In this document: positions 8,697-16,313 of the stretch, piece after piece | Layout: each line of letters starts with the position of its first letter | How positions within the stretch are numbered: the first letter of the stretch is position 1 | Virus record (IMG/VR): IMGVR_UViG_3300033150_002113 | Coordinates: 1-36,998 of that record | Direction: 5' to 3' (one strand) | Source: a virus | Length of the DNA: 36,998 nt | Made by a program: the position numbers and the translations under genes | The notes under the pieces: model-generated | Told to the model about the DNA's origin: nothing | Database searches by the model: none | The model's input: the letters and a program-made list of their open reading frames with translations, nothing else

Positions 8697-9387
8697 TGAT
8701 TTGTCTTTTTGGGAAAATTGTATTCCTGAGAAAATGAAATATGAATATATAGAATTTTCAGAGATAAATAATATAATTGCTGACTGTGTTTGTATTGAAA
8801 ATATTGTTGGAAAGATTTTGTTCTCCTGTAAAGAAATTGTAAAATTCATAGGCTTTTTTCATCCAGAGAAAGATAATGTTGCTAAGAGAGGCAATCATGG
8901 TGCTCTTCCATGCTCTGGTGATGATTATACAATAATTAGTCCTCTTTGGTTCCAGAGAATGATAGAGAGTTTTGGGTTTGAGATTGATGTAATCAACAAA
9001 AGTGGAGATAAAACTGAATTTTTTGTAAAAAGAATGCCAATGTTAAAATTCGAGGATGGAAAGAATTTTTCTGACTATTCTGAGAATACAATAATTAATG
9101 TTCCATTCTCTCATCAACATTTTGAACGTCATTATAATCTTCATAAGAGAAGATTGATTGCAGGTCGTACTCCAGAAGGATGGTGGGATAGAACTATGTA
9201 TCTTGTCTTCAATTTCAAACCTTGGCTTTTTCAGCCTATTCAATGGTGCTTGGACTGTGGTATTCAAAGTCAGGGCAGTCATAGAATAGAAGCTGCAAGG
9301 ATTCTGTGTCTGGAATCAATTGATGTAAGGATTATGCGACATTGGTGGCCAGGCAACTGCCAAAGGGAGGACTGGCGTGAAGCATAA
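8674..9387 (+). CDS. Chimeric protein: methyltransferase-like C-lobe plus ParB/sulfiredoxin-like motif
   Basis: The open frame begins at ATG 8557, but a GGAGG at 8663-8667 with a 6-base spacer points to TTG 8674 as start, giving 237 residues and a small overlap. The middle (ISPLWFQRMIESFGFEIDVI, then KSGDKTEFFVKR) resembles the last strands of a class I methyltransferase, but the SAM-binding motif I is absent. The C-terminal third carries GSHRIEAARILCLESIDVRI, close to the 'DGxHRxxAAxxLGxxxVPVxI' nucleotide-binding motif of ParB/sulfiredoxin-like domains. I cannot name a reaction. It could be a degenerate methyltransferase half that pairs with a neighbour, joined to a ParB-like NTP-binding domain. 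It overlaps the GTG of the next gene by 11 bases. Confidence 0.6.
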   Translation: MDLLEANSDLSFWENCIPEKMKYEYIEFSEINNIIADCVCIENIVGKILFSCKEIVKFIGFFHPEKDNVAKRGNHGALPCSGDDYTIISPLWFQRMIESFGFEIDVINKSGDKTEFFVKRMPMLKFEDGKNFSDYSENTIINVPFSHQHFERHYNLHKRRLIAGRTPEGWWDRTMYLVFNFKPWLFQPIQWCLDCGIQSQGSHRIEAARILCLESIDVRIMRHWWPGNCQREDWREA

Positions 9388-10024
9388 TAATTTATTTGAA
9401 GAAACAAGAAAAGAGTTGGGAATAAATTTGATTAATCAATATCTTCTTGTTCAATGTGAAAGGAAATGGAAATTATTTGGTGATATGGTGAATTTTGAAA
9501 ACAAGAGAGTGATGGATATTGGTTGTACTGAAGGTCATTCTTGCATAGAGGCTTGGCATAGAGGAGCTTCTTACTGTTTCGGAATTGAAAAGGAGCCTGA
9601 ATATAAACAGATTGGTGAGGCAGTAAAAAAGAAACTTGGAATAACAAATGAAATTGAATTTATATCACATGATTGGGTTGATTTTAATAGAACACCTAAG
9701 GCATTTGGTGAATTCGATGTGATATTAGCTCTTGGACTTCTTCATCATATAGATGTTAAGTATTATGAAGAGTCTCTTAGAAAAATGTGCCGTTTCTGCA
9801 AAAGGACATTAGTTCTTGAAAACAGAGTTGATGCTTATGAGAGTGATAAATCATATCTTAGATTTGAATATCGAATAGCAAGTGATGGACATAAAGTACC
9901 AGTTTCTGTTCCTTCATCTAGATGGATGTTAGATATACTTATTGAAGAAAAGTTTTTATGTGATACGACATTTGTCATTAATGCTGGAGAAAGAGAACTT
10001 TGGATTGCTAGAAAAGAAAAATGA
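9377..10024 (+). CDS. SAM-dependent methyltransferase (class I)
   Basis: A 215-residue protein with motif I VMDIGCTEGHSCIEA (about 40-54), motif II FGIEKEPEY, a DWVDF post-II segment and motif IV FDVILALGLLHHID. This is a complete class I methyltransferase fold, most like small-molecule or sugar methyltransferases (Methyltransf_11/25 type). GTG 9377 is preceded by GGGAGG at about 9364. The stop overlaps the next ATG (10021) by 4 bases. It is the second complete methyltransferase of the island. The substrate is unknown; a sugar hydroxyl is inferred from neighbours. Confidence 0.77.
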   Translation: MKHNNLFEETRKELGINLINQYLLVQCERKWKLFGDMVNFENKRVMDIGCTEGHSCIEAWHRGASYCFGIEKEPEYKQIGEAVKKKLGITNEIEFISHDWVDFNRTPKAFGEFDVILALGLLHHIDVKYYEESLRKMCRFCKRTLVLENRVDAYESDKSYLRFEYRIASDGHKVPVSVPSSRWMLDILIEEKFLCDTTFVINAGERELWIARKEK

Positions 10025-10734
10025 ATAAGATTGTATGGTTAGTTTCATATCCAAGGTCTGGTAATACTTGGTTACGTTTGTTGATGGCAAATATTCAATA
10101 TCCAGAAGAGGTTCGTTCGTATCAATTTATAGATGCTAAGAGGAAAATTCCAGACATACATCAACATTATTCAATTGCTGAGTTGAAACAAAGAAATTTT
10201 GACAGAAGTCCAATTTTTGTTAAATCTCATTATAAGTTTCTATCAGAATATTTTGAATTCCCATCTATTTATCTCTATCGAGATGTTAGAGATGTTTCAA
10301 TCTCCTATTATCATTTTCATTACACAAAATATGAACGATTGTCATTTGATAATTATCTTGATTTTGTGTTTATTCCAGGAAGAGAAATATTTGGTGGATG
10401 GGATAGTCATGTTAATTTATGGTTGAATGAGAGTCCTTCTTTCAATTTTTTTGCTATTAGATATGAGGATTTTTTTTATAATACTAAAGATATTTTGATT
10501 GATGCATTTAGGTTTCTTAATTTGAATTATGATGGTGATGTTATCGATGAAGCCATTCGAAGAACACAATTCGAAAATCTAAAGAAATTGGCTCAAAAAG
10601 ATGGTGTCCACAAAAAATTACTGGGACTTCGTGGTAAGCCTAGAGGATGGAAAGAGATATTGACTTCTCGACAGATTAATGTTCTTAATGAGAAATATGG
10701 TTCTTTGTTGAAATGTTTGGGTTACGAGGTGTGA
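10021..10734 (+). CDS. PAPS-dependent sulfotransferase
   Basis: A 237-residue protein with all hallmarks of Sulfotransferase_1: the 5'-phosphosulfate loop SYPRSGNTWLR (9-19), the 3'-phosphate motif YRDVRDVSISYY (86-97), an IRYEDF strand, and the C-terminal RGKPRGWKEIL motif matching RGxxGxWK. It would move a sulfuryl group from PAPS to a hydroxyl. Next to glycosyltransferases the acceptor is probably a glycan. It overlaps the preceding methyltransferase by 4 bases and is one base from the next sulfotransferase. The family is certain; the acceptor is inferred. Confidence 0.88.
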   Translation: MNKIVWLVSYPRSGNTWLRLLMANIQYPEEVRSYQFIDAKRKIPDIHQHYSIAELKQRNFDRSPIFVKSHYKFLSEYFEFPSIYLYRDVRDVSISYYHFHYTKYERLSFDNYLDFVFIPGREIFGGWDSHVNLWLNESPSFNFFAIRYEDFFYNTKDILIDAFRFLNLNYDGDVIDEAIRRTQFENLKKLAQKDGVHKKLLGLRGKPRGWKEILTSRQINVLNEKYGSLLKCLGYEV

Positions 10735-10735
10735 T

Positions 10736-11440
10736 GTGACTAAGCATATTTTATTCAACGGTCAACCAAAAGCAGGTAATCATTTGCTATTTAGAATACC
10801 AGAAATATTTGATTATGGCTATCCTTATGAATTCAAATCTTGGGATAAGACATTAAAAGGTGGAGATTATATGTTTTGGCATCAACATTTACCTTGGTCT
10901 AAAAGCTCAGAAAGAGTGATTAAGGAGCGTGATGTTAAGATGGTTATAATTTATCGTGATCCTAGGGATGTTTTGGCATCTTTTGTTCGAGCAATTATAG
11001 ATCATCAGGAAAATGTAGCAGAGTATTGGACTCTTTTTCAGGATTTGGGTATGGAGCAATTTATTAATGAGGTAATGTTTGGTAAAAATGGAAAAATATC
11101 AAAAGATGCTGTTTCTATGGTTGATTACAGAATGAAATGGTTAACATGGAAGACCATTGATTGTGTACTTCCAGTTCGTTTTGAGAATTTAGTTGGAAGT
11201 AAAGGTAATGGGAATGATGCTGCTCAGTTAAAATCATTCATACGTATCTGTCAATTTATTGGATTTAAAAAAGAGGATAGTGTTTATAAAGAGGCTGTGA
11301 AAAAAATCTATTCTCCAGAATCAAATACATTTGTTAAAGGTGGAAAGATAGGTGCATGGAAGAACATTTTGACTGAAAGTAATTTAATCCAATTGAAAAA
11401 AATAGTTGGTAATTTAATTGAAGAATTGGGCTATGGTTAA
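10736..11440 (+). CDS. Second, divergent sulfotransferase
   Basis: A 234-residue protein starting at GTG 10736. The N-terminal loop FNGQPKAGNHLLFR (7-20) is a variant of the phosphosulfate loop; the 3'-phosphate motif IIYRDPRDVLASFV (71-84) and the terminal GGKIGAWKNIL are intact. Compared with the upstream sulfotransferase it has PKAGNH instead of PRSGNTW, so the two are not recent duplicates. It likely sulfates a different position or a different acceptor. The tight packing with its neighbour suggests one transcript. Confidence 0.82.
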   Translation: MTKHILFNGQPKAGNHLLFRIPEIFDYGYPYEFKSWDKTLKGGDYMFWHQHLPWSKSSERVIKERDVKMVIIYRDPRDVLASFVRAIIDHQENVAEYWTLFQDLGMEQFINEVMFGKNGKISKDAVSMVDYRMKWLTWKTIDCVLPVRFENLVGSKGNGNDAAQLKSFIRICQFIGFKKEDSVYKEAVKKIYSPESNTFVKGGKIGAWKNILTESNLIQLKKIVGNLIEELGYG

Positions 11441-11468
11441 AAATAAAATTTATAAAAGGAATAATTGA

Positions 11469-12401
11469 ATGAAAATATTAATAACTGGAGGAGCAGGATT
11501 TGTTGGATCTGTGCTAACTCCCATGCTTCTTAACAATGGTTATAGTGTTCGAGTTTATGATAATTTAATGTATGGAATAGGTGGAATTATAAATTGTTTT
11601 AATGATTCAAAATTTGATTTTGTTGAGGGTGATATTGTGGATAAAGATAAGCTGGCAAGGGCTGTGGATGGATGTGATTCTGTTATACATTTAGCTGCTC
11701 TTGTTGGATTTCCTGCGTGTAAACGAGATTCGGAATTAGCATGGAAAGTAAATGTATTAGGAAGTAGAATTTTGTGTGAAGTATTATCAAATGAAATTCC
11801 TCTGATATTTGCTTCTACAGGAAGTGTTTATGGGAAACTTTCTGAAATATGCACAGAAAAATCAGAAACAAATCCTTTGACTATCTATGGCGAATCAAAA
11901 TTAAAAGCTGAACATTGGATTCGTAGAAGAGAAAATTCAGTTGTTCTTAGATTTGCAACTGCATTTGGAATTTCTCCACGTATGCGACTTGATCTTTTGA
12001 TTAATGATTTTGTATTTACAGCTTTGAAGGAAAGAAATCTGATTGTTTATGAGAAAAACTATCGTCGAACATTTCTTTACATAACCGATATGGTAAGGTC
12101 ATTTATATTTGCACTTGAAAATTTTGATAAGATGAGAGGTGATATTTTTAATGTTGGTGATGAAAGAATGAATTGTTCAAAAGAGGATATAGCAGAGGCA
12201 ATAAAAGAGAGGATTAATTTTTATTTACATTATGTTGAATCTGATGATTTTCATGATGAAGATGAGAGAAATTATGAGGTTGATTATTCAAAGATAAACA
12301 ATTTAGGATTCTCAACTGAAATTTCAATTGAAAAAGGAATTAGTAGACTTTTGAGATTTTTTGAAAGTTTTGATATAAAAAAAGAATATTCAAATGCCTA
12401 G
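11469..12401 (+). CDS. NAD-dependent epimerase/dehydratase (extended SDR)
   Basis: A 310-residue extended short-chain dehydrogenase. It has the NAD-binding ITGGAGFVGS (4-13), the VYDN strand, GDIVDKDKL, VIHLAALVG, a STGSVYG Ser motif and the catalytic YGESK (YxxxK). Its late region contains RRTFLYITDMV and a FNVGDE sugar-binding turn. It is of the UDP-glucose-4-epimerase/dehydratase type and would convert a nucleotide sugar for the adjacent glycosyltransferases. An AAGGA precedes ATG 11469 at suitable distance. Its end overlaps the next small ORF by 8 bases. The exact substrate cannot be determined. Confidence 0.85.
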   Translation: MKILITGGAGFVGSVLTPMLLNNGYSVRVYDNLMYGIGGIINCFNDSKFDFVEGDIVDKDKLARAVDGCDSVIHLAALVGFPACKRDSELAWKVNVLGSRILCEVLSNEIPLIFASTGSVYGKLSEICTEKSETNPLTIYGESKLKAEHWIRRRENSVVLRFATAFGISPRMRLDLLINDFVFTALKERNLIVYEKNYRRTFLYITDMVRSFIFALENFDKMRGDIFNVGDERMNCSKEDIAEAIKERINFYLHYVESDDFHDEDERNYEVDYSKINNLGFSTEISIEKGISRLLRFFESFDIKKEYSNA

Positions 12402-12573
12402 AAAAACAGTAGTTGCTACAATAACTTTGGATGTATCATGTCATCCTGATATTACAGCAAAGCCTGAAACTGTTGAAGATTTTCAATGGCTTCAAAGTTT
12501 AATTGATATGATAAGAATTGAAATGAGAAAAAATCCAGAAGGAATAAAAATTTGGATTGAGGAGATTAAATGA
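12394..12573 (+). CDS. Small protein between two SDR genes (59 aa)
   Basis: A 59-residue ORF, MPRKTVVATITLDVSC at its start and IKIWIEEIK at its end. It fills the gap between the two epimerase genes with an 8-base overlap upstream and an ATGA overlap downstream (12570-12573), which strongly supports translation. The predicted shape is strand-turn-helix-strand. No family recognised. It might help a neighbouring enzyme, but nothing in the sequence shows that. Confidence 0.6.
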   Translation: MPRKTVVATITLDVSCHPDITAKPETVEDFQWLQSLIDMIRIEMRKNPEGIKIWIEEIK

Positions 12574-13520
12574 TTAATCTGAGGAATAGAAGAATATTGG
12601 TTACAGGAGGAAATGGTTTTCTTGGAAGAGTGATAGTTGATAAATTGAGAGAGAAGGAGGCTATTGTTTTATCACCACGTTCGTCTGAAATGAATTTGAT
12701 GGATATTGTTGATACATTTATTTATTTTTACAGGAATAAACCAGACATTGTGATTCATTCAGCTGCATATTACGGAGGTCTTGGTATTAATTCTACTTAT
12801 CCTGCTGATATATTTTTTAAAAATACAATTATGTATGCAAATTTGTTCGAAGCTTGTAAAAATTATTGGGTAGATAGAGTCTTGTGTGTTGGAACTGCAT
12901 GTTCATATCCAGATGGATTAAAGACTCTGAGAGAGGAAGACTTATGGAAAGGTCCTGTACATAAATCTGTTCAAAATTATGGTTGTGTAAAGAAGATGAT
13001 GCAAATAGGATTGGAGGCATATAAAAAGCAGTATGGTCTTGATGGTTTTATGGTGTTGTTAGCAAATCTTTATGGTCCTGGAGATTCTTACAATCCAGAA
13101 CGATCACATGTTGTTGCAGCACTTATAAGAAAATTTGTTGAGGCGAAGAGGGAAAACAAGAAATCAGTTGAAGTATGGGGAAGTGGTCGTCCAATTCGTG
13201 AATTTCTCTATGTTGATGATGCAGCAGAGGGCGTTATTAGAGCTTTAGAAACATATAGCGATATTGAACCATTGAACATAGGAACTGGACAAGGATGTTG
13301 TATTTCAACGCTGGTTGATTTCATAGTTGAGATGACCAAATATAGAGGAGAAGTCAAGTGGGATTCATCAAAACCTGATGGTCAGTATGAGAAGATATTT
13401 GATGTGAAAAAATTAAGTGAAAAATTAAATTGGTTGCCTGAAACATCATTAGAGATTGGTTTGAAGAAAACAATAAAATGGTTTGAGGAGAATTATGATG
13501 TCGCAATTAAAAAATGGTAA
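12570..13520 (+). CDS. GDP-L-fucose synthase-like epimerase/reductase
   Basis: A 316-residue extended SDR with VTGGNGFLGRVIV at its N-terminus, VIHSAAYYGGLGINSTYPAD, a GTACSYP Ser motif and YGCVKKM (YxxxK). NLYGPGDSYNPERSHVVAAL followed by IRKF and VEVWGSGRPIREFLYVDDAA match GDP-4-keto-6-deoxy-D-mannose epimerase/reductase (WcaG/Fcl) closely. It would make GDP-L-fucose or a related GDP-sugar. No GDP-mannose dehydratase is seen in the window, so the precursor must come from the host or from elsewhere in the genome. It overlaps the small upstream ORF by ATGA and contains the ribosome site of the following 49-residue protein. It closes the glycan island. Confidence 0.83.
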   Translation: MINLRNRRILVTGGNGFLGRVIVDKLREKEAIVLSPRSSEMNLMDIVDTFIYFYRNKPDIVIHSAAYYGGLGINSTYPADIFFKNTIMYANLFEACKNYWVDRVLCVGTACSYPDGLKTLREEDLWKGPVHKSVQNYGCVKKMMQIGLEAYKKQYGLDGFMVLLANLYGPGDSYNPERSHVVAALIRKFVEAKRENKKSVEVWGSGRPIREFLYVDDAAEGVIRALETYSDIEPLNIGTGQGCCISTLVDFIVEMTKYRGEVKWDSSKPDGQYEKIFDVKKLSEKLNWLPETSLEIGLKKTIKWFEENYDVAIKKW

Positions 13521-13647
13521 CAAATTTTCAAGTGTTTTTATTTTAATGGTTTTTATTGTTGTTGGTTTTATGATTCCTAAATCTGCTGAATGGATTCTGG
13601 CTTTTTTATGTTTGTTGGCAATACAAAGAATATTATTTGGAGAATAA
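13498..13647 (+). CDS. Small two-helix membrane protein (49 aa)
   Basis: A 49-residue ORF with GAGGAG (13485-13490) seven bases before ATG 13498, overlapping the end of the SDR gene by 23 bases. Two hydrophobic stretches (SVFILMVFIVVGFMI, about 12-26; WILAFLCLLAIQRILF, about 32-47) joined by a short PKSAE turn predict a membrane hairpin. It resembles small holin-like or accessory membrane proteins in size, but no lysin gene is near, so I do not call it a holin. Confidence 0.6.
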   Translation: MSQLKNGNKFSSVFILMVFIVVGFMIPKSAEWILAFLCLLAIQRILFGE

Positions 13648-13650
13648 TTA

Positions 13651-13884
13651 ATGGGTTCTATTCTGGTAACTCCAGCTAAACTGATTGATTCTCTCATAAC
13701 AACGAATATTAAATTATTTTTTGTTATGAGGGAATTAGACAAAAACCCTGTTTCAGCTGGAAAGAAAGTCATTGAACTTAATAAACGTAGAAATCAATTG
13801 ATAAATGAGATAGATAGAAATTTTGATAAGTGGTTACGAGGTGAAGAAATGTACCCACTAATAGATGAGATTAAAGACTACTAA
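13651..13884 (+). CDS. Small helical phage protein (77 aa)
   Basis: A 77-residue protein starting MGSILVTPAKLIDSLITTNI and continuing with a helix-rich NKRRNQLINEIDRNFDKWL. A 'P-x-x-L-I-D-x-L...N-x-x-L-F' start with a 'LNxRRxxLixEID' helix is seen in small proteins of head/neck gene clusters of tailed phages; they lack a known role. It lies 3 bases after the membrane protein. No Cys or membrane segment. The assignment rests on pattern and position only. Confidence 0.62.
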   Translation: MGSILVTPAKLIDSLITTNIKLFFVMRELDKNPVSAGKKVIELNKRRNQLINEIDRNFDKWLRGEEMYPLIDEIKDY

Positions 13885-13885
13885 T

Positions 13886-14044
13886 TTGAAATTTGTAAAG
13901 AAAAAAATAAAGAATGAAAAAGATTATGATATATATGTGAAGGATTGTTTTAATCAGGAGCACATTGTATTTCCAGGACAGCAAATTGAAATAGTAGTCT
14001 TAGTCGGACGGAGAAGGGATGACACAATCGGAATTAGTAGATAG
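13886..14044 (+). CDS. Possible small protein with TTG start (52 aa)
   Basis: An open frame from TTG 13886 fills the gap between the 77-residue protein and the connector gene, which it overlaps by 26 bases. It would encode a basic N-terminus (KFVKKKIKNEKDYDIYV), a HIVFPGQQIEIVVLVGRR beta-hairpin and a short tail. Gapless packing elsewhere in this operon supports it, but no good ribosome site precedes the TTG. An internal in-frame GTG could be the real start. Confidence 0.38.
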   Translation: MKFVKKKIKNEKDYDIYVKDCFNQEHIVFPGQQIEIVVLVGRRRDDTIGISR

Positions 14045-14714
14045 TGTTCGTCTAATGTGTGGTCATATCACAGAAAAATCTGATGAATTACCAGCAGAAA
14101 ATATAATTACTATATCTGATTGGATTTTAAATAAGATTGGGGAATATATTACTGTTAAGCGTACACGATATATAACATTAGAGGCTATTCAACCTGAAGG
14201 TGGATATGATGTTCATGAAGATTGTACGAGAGTGAAGGATGTTTTAACTTCTGGTGAAGTTGATGATGATCTTCTGGATTTGGGTAGTTATAAAGTAGTA
14301 AATGAGACAAGTATGGCAGATTATTATAACTGGCCTTCATTATGGAAAATAAAAATGATGAGACAATGGAGAGGAAGAAAACGATTTAAGTGGACTTTTG
14401 ACCCAGTAAATAAGAAGTTGAAGATTGATCCTAATTCATCGTCTGATGCTGGTAAGAAATATTATTATCTTTCTATTGAGAGATCACATTGGACTTTAAG
14501 TAAATTACCACCAGAATTTAATGATTTATTAATTGTTGGTGTATCTTGGAAAGCGTTGGAAGTTGTTGCTTTACATAGATCGGAATTAGGTGGTATGCAT
14601 AGAGATGGAGGAAAAGTTACTTATCCATCAACTGAGTTAAAACTTTTTGTAGATTCGAAGAAGGACGAATTTTACCGAGAGCTTAGGATTCGTAGTAAAA
14701 TCTATTCTAGGTAA
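14019..14714 (+). CDS. Putative head-tail connector / adaptor protein
   Basis: A 231-residue protein in the slot between the head genes and the neck/tail-completion genes. It opens with an all-helical region (MTQSELVDSVRLMCG; IITISDWILNKIGEYI), followed by a beta region with YDVHEDCTRVKDVL and KWTFDPVNKKLKIDP. It ends with helices (LPPEFNDLLIVGVSWKALEV; LFVDSKKDEFYRELRIR). This order fits adaptor proteins that sit under the portal, though no signature motif is present. GAGAAGGG lies directly upstream of ATG 14019. Function is inferred mainly from gene order. Confidence 0.55.
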   Translation: MTQSELVDSVRLMCGHITEKSDELPAENIITISDWILNKIGEYITVKRTRYITLEAIQPEGGYDVHEDCTRVKDVLTSGEVDDDLLDLGSYKVVNETSMADYYNWPSLWKIKMMRQWRGRKRFKWTFDPVNKKLKIDPNSSSDAGKKYYYLSIERSHWTLSKLPPEFNDLLIVGVSWKALEVVALHRSELGGMHRDGGKVTYPSTELKLFVDSKKDEFYRELRIRSKIYSR

Positions 14715-14756
14715 ATTTTGATTAGCCTTCCATTTGGCTTTTTGCCGTTAAGATAA

Positions 14757-15239
14757 ATGTTAAAAGTTGAGATAAAGCGGTCTGTTTTAAAGAGAAGACT
14801 TGGAAGATTGTATACTGGGTTTTTTCCTTATGTTGAAATGACTTTTAAGAAATTTGCTGATGTTGCATATAGAGAAGTAAGAGATTTGACAATGGACACT
14901 GCTCCTGGAAGAACTGATTTAAAAAATACATGGAAGATTAAACACCAATATCTTAAAACAAAACAGAAGTATAAAATTTATAGTGATTATAGAAATTGGA
15001 AAGTGATGTGGTGGAGAGAGGTTGGGACAAAAAGACATGATATTATAGGTCATCCTTATTTACATTTTTATTGGGCAAAAAAAGGAAGATGGGTTAAAAT
15101 TCATAAAGTAAATCATCCAGGAACAAGAGCCTATCTTATGTTGCGCATAGCAAAACTTCATTTTGAAGACAATATTGATGATTATATAGGTGGAATAGAA
15201 AAAACTATAAGACGAATGATGAATTATGGAATTAGATAA
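14757..15239 (+). CDS. HK97 gp10-like neck / head-tail joining protein
   Basis: A 160-residue basic protein. It has an N-terminal helix (KRRLGRLYTGFFPYVEMTFK), an APGRTDLKNTWKIKHQY segment of the gp10 type ('dTGxLrxSw'), and near the C-terminus the characteristic VNHPGTRAYLMLRIA, matching the 'HPGtkaxpFl' motif of HK97 gp10-family proteins. These link the head connector to the tail. Its stop at 15239 abuts the ATG of the next gene. The intergenic 14715-14756 has only a weak hairpin. Confidence 0.72.
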   Translation: MLKVEIKRSVLKRRLGRLYTGFFPYVEMTFKKFADVAYREVRDLTMDTAPGRTDLKNTWKIKHQYLKTKQKYKIYSDYRNWKVMWWREVGTKRHDIIGHPYLHFYWAKKGRWVKIHKVNHPGTRAYLMLRIAKLHFEDNIDDYIGGIEKTIRRMMNYGIR

Positions 15240-15668
15240 ATGAGTACATATTATGGAAAAGGTAGTAAAGAGGAAATTTTTTCAGATTTATACTCTGTAA
15301 TTAACAATGTGACAGGAATTCAATATGTTGATTATCAGAGAGATGATCCAGGAGTAAAAAAAGATAATTATCCTGGTGTTTTTATAAATGATATAGAAAC
15401 TTCTAAGACATATCTTTTGCAAGATATAGTAAAAAATGAACTTATAATTGCTGTAGTTTGTTTTGTTTGGGCAGAAGAGGATGAAGATCTTATCACTGTT
15501 TTAAATACTTTTGCTGAGAGCGTTAAGGATGCTATCATGGCTGATCCAACTAGAGGTAACAAAGCCTACAATACTAGACTTGATGATGTTATAACTGATG
15601 CTGGATCAAATTGGCCTCAAGCTGTATTGGCTATGAGAGTTATTGTAACATATTTTTCATCGGAGTAA
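15240..15668 (+). CDS. Putative tail terminator / tail completion protein, copy 1
   Basis: A 142-residue alpha/beta protein with helix-strand order: EEIFSDLYSVINNV, YPGVFINDIETSKTYLLQDI, ELIIAVVCFVW, then LNTFAESVKDAIM and AVLAMRVIVTYFSSE as the last strand. This arrangement is that of tail terminator proteins (gpU / gp17-like), which cap the tail tube and join it to the neck. It sits between the gp10-like gene and the tail tube gene, the expected place. The next gene has the same length and design, so the two are probably paralogs. No catalytic motif is expected in this family. Confidence 0.6.
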   Translation: MSTYYGKGSKEEIFSDLYSVINNVTGIQYVDYQRDDPGVKKDNYPGVFINDIETSKTYLLQDIVKNELIIAVVCFVWAEEDEDLITVLNTFAESVKDAIMADPTRGNKAYNTRLDDVITDAGSNWPQAVLAMRVIVTYFSSE

Positions 15669-15672
15669 TTAA

Positions 15673-16101
15673 ATGTCTGAAAATAGAAGAGACATATTAT
15701 CAAATTTAGCTACTATAGTTGACAATATTTCTGAAGTTAAGACAGTGGTTAGGTCTTATTTGGATATCGATGTCGTTAATTATAAAGAATCAGAACTTCC
15801 ATTGGTTAATATCAGGGAACCTTCTGAAGAATCTTATGAGAGCATGACCTCACAACGTTCAATCATGGATTTGAAAATAGTATTAAGAGTTTATTTTGTA
15901 TCTTGGAATGAGACTCCAACTACAACATATGAAACTCTTGTTAAAAAAATTCGTGATGCTATTGGTGAGAATTTTACTTTAAATGGAAAAGCATCAGGTA
16001 CTTGGGTTGATACTATCTCAGCGTTAGATGGTAATTTGCCTGTATATTTTTTCGACATTGAATTAACTTGCCGATATTACCTGAATGAAAAAAATTGTTA
16101 G
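15673..16101 (+). CDS. Putative tail terminator / tail completion protein, copy 2
   Basis: A 142-residue protein with the same layout as the upstream gene: an N-terminal helix (RRDILSNLATIVDNI), an ELPLVNIREPSEESYESMTS strand-loop, MDLKIVLRVYFVSW, a second helix (YETLVKKIRDAIGENF) and a last strand (YFFDIELTCRYYLN). Sequence identity to copy 1 is low, so the duplication is old or the fold is convergent. One copy could be the tail terminator and the other a head-side stopper. It ends in TTAGGAG, which serves the next gene. Confidence 0.58.
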   Translation: MSENRRDILSNLATIVDNISEVKTVVRSYLDIDVVNYKESELPLVNIREPSEESYESMTSQRSIMDLKIVLRVYFVSWNETPTTTYETLVKKIRDAIGENFTLNGKASGTWVDTISALDGNLPVYFFDIELTCRYYLNEKNC

Positions 16102-16109
16102 GAGAATAA

Positions 16110-16295
16110 ATGTATAGGAGAAAAAGAATATATAAATATTTTGGAACATGGATTGGTCCAAAAGGATATATGAGACTTCCTGGTGTGGGACGAATCATTC
16201 CAGGAAAGGAAGTAGAACTTTCAAAAAGACAAGCTCAGGCTTTTGAATCTTCACCAAATTGGAAGATCAGAAAAAGTTATGAGTATGAGAAATAA
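16110..16295 (+). CDS. Small basic protein before the tail tube gene (61 aa)
   Basis: A 61-residue basic protein (MYRRKRIYKYFGTWIGPKGY at the start; FESSPNWKIRKSYEYEK at the end). The middle (RIIPGKEVELSKRQAQAFES) resembles small SH3-like or 'PGxxvelsxxqAxxl' proteins found in the same place in many tailed phages. AGGAG at about 16100 precedes ATG 16110. The role is unknown; an accessory tail or neck function is inferred from position. Confidence 0.6.
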   Translation: MYRRKRIYKYFGTWIGPKGYMRLPGVGRIIPGKEVELSKRQAQAFESSPNWKIRKSYEYEK

Positions 16296-16313
16296 AAATA
16301 AGAGGAAAAATAA

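Noticed and set aside
13498-13647. Holin assignment for the two-helix small protein
   Set aside because: Size and topology fit, but it lies between glycan and neck genes with no lysin nearby.
14724-14746. Intrinsic terminator after the connector gene
   Set aside because: Only a 4-bp AGCC/GGCT stem with an 8-base loop precedes the short T run; an alternative GGC/GCC hairpin is equally weak.
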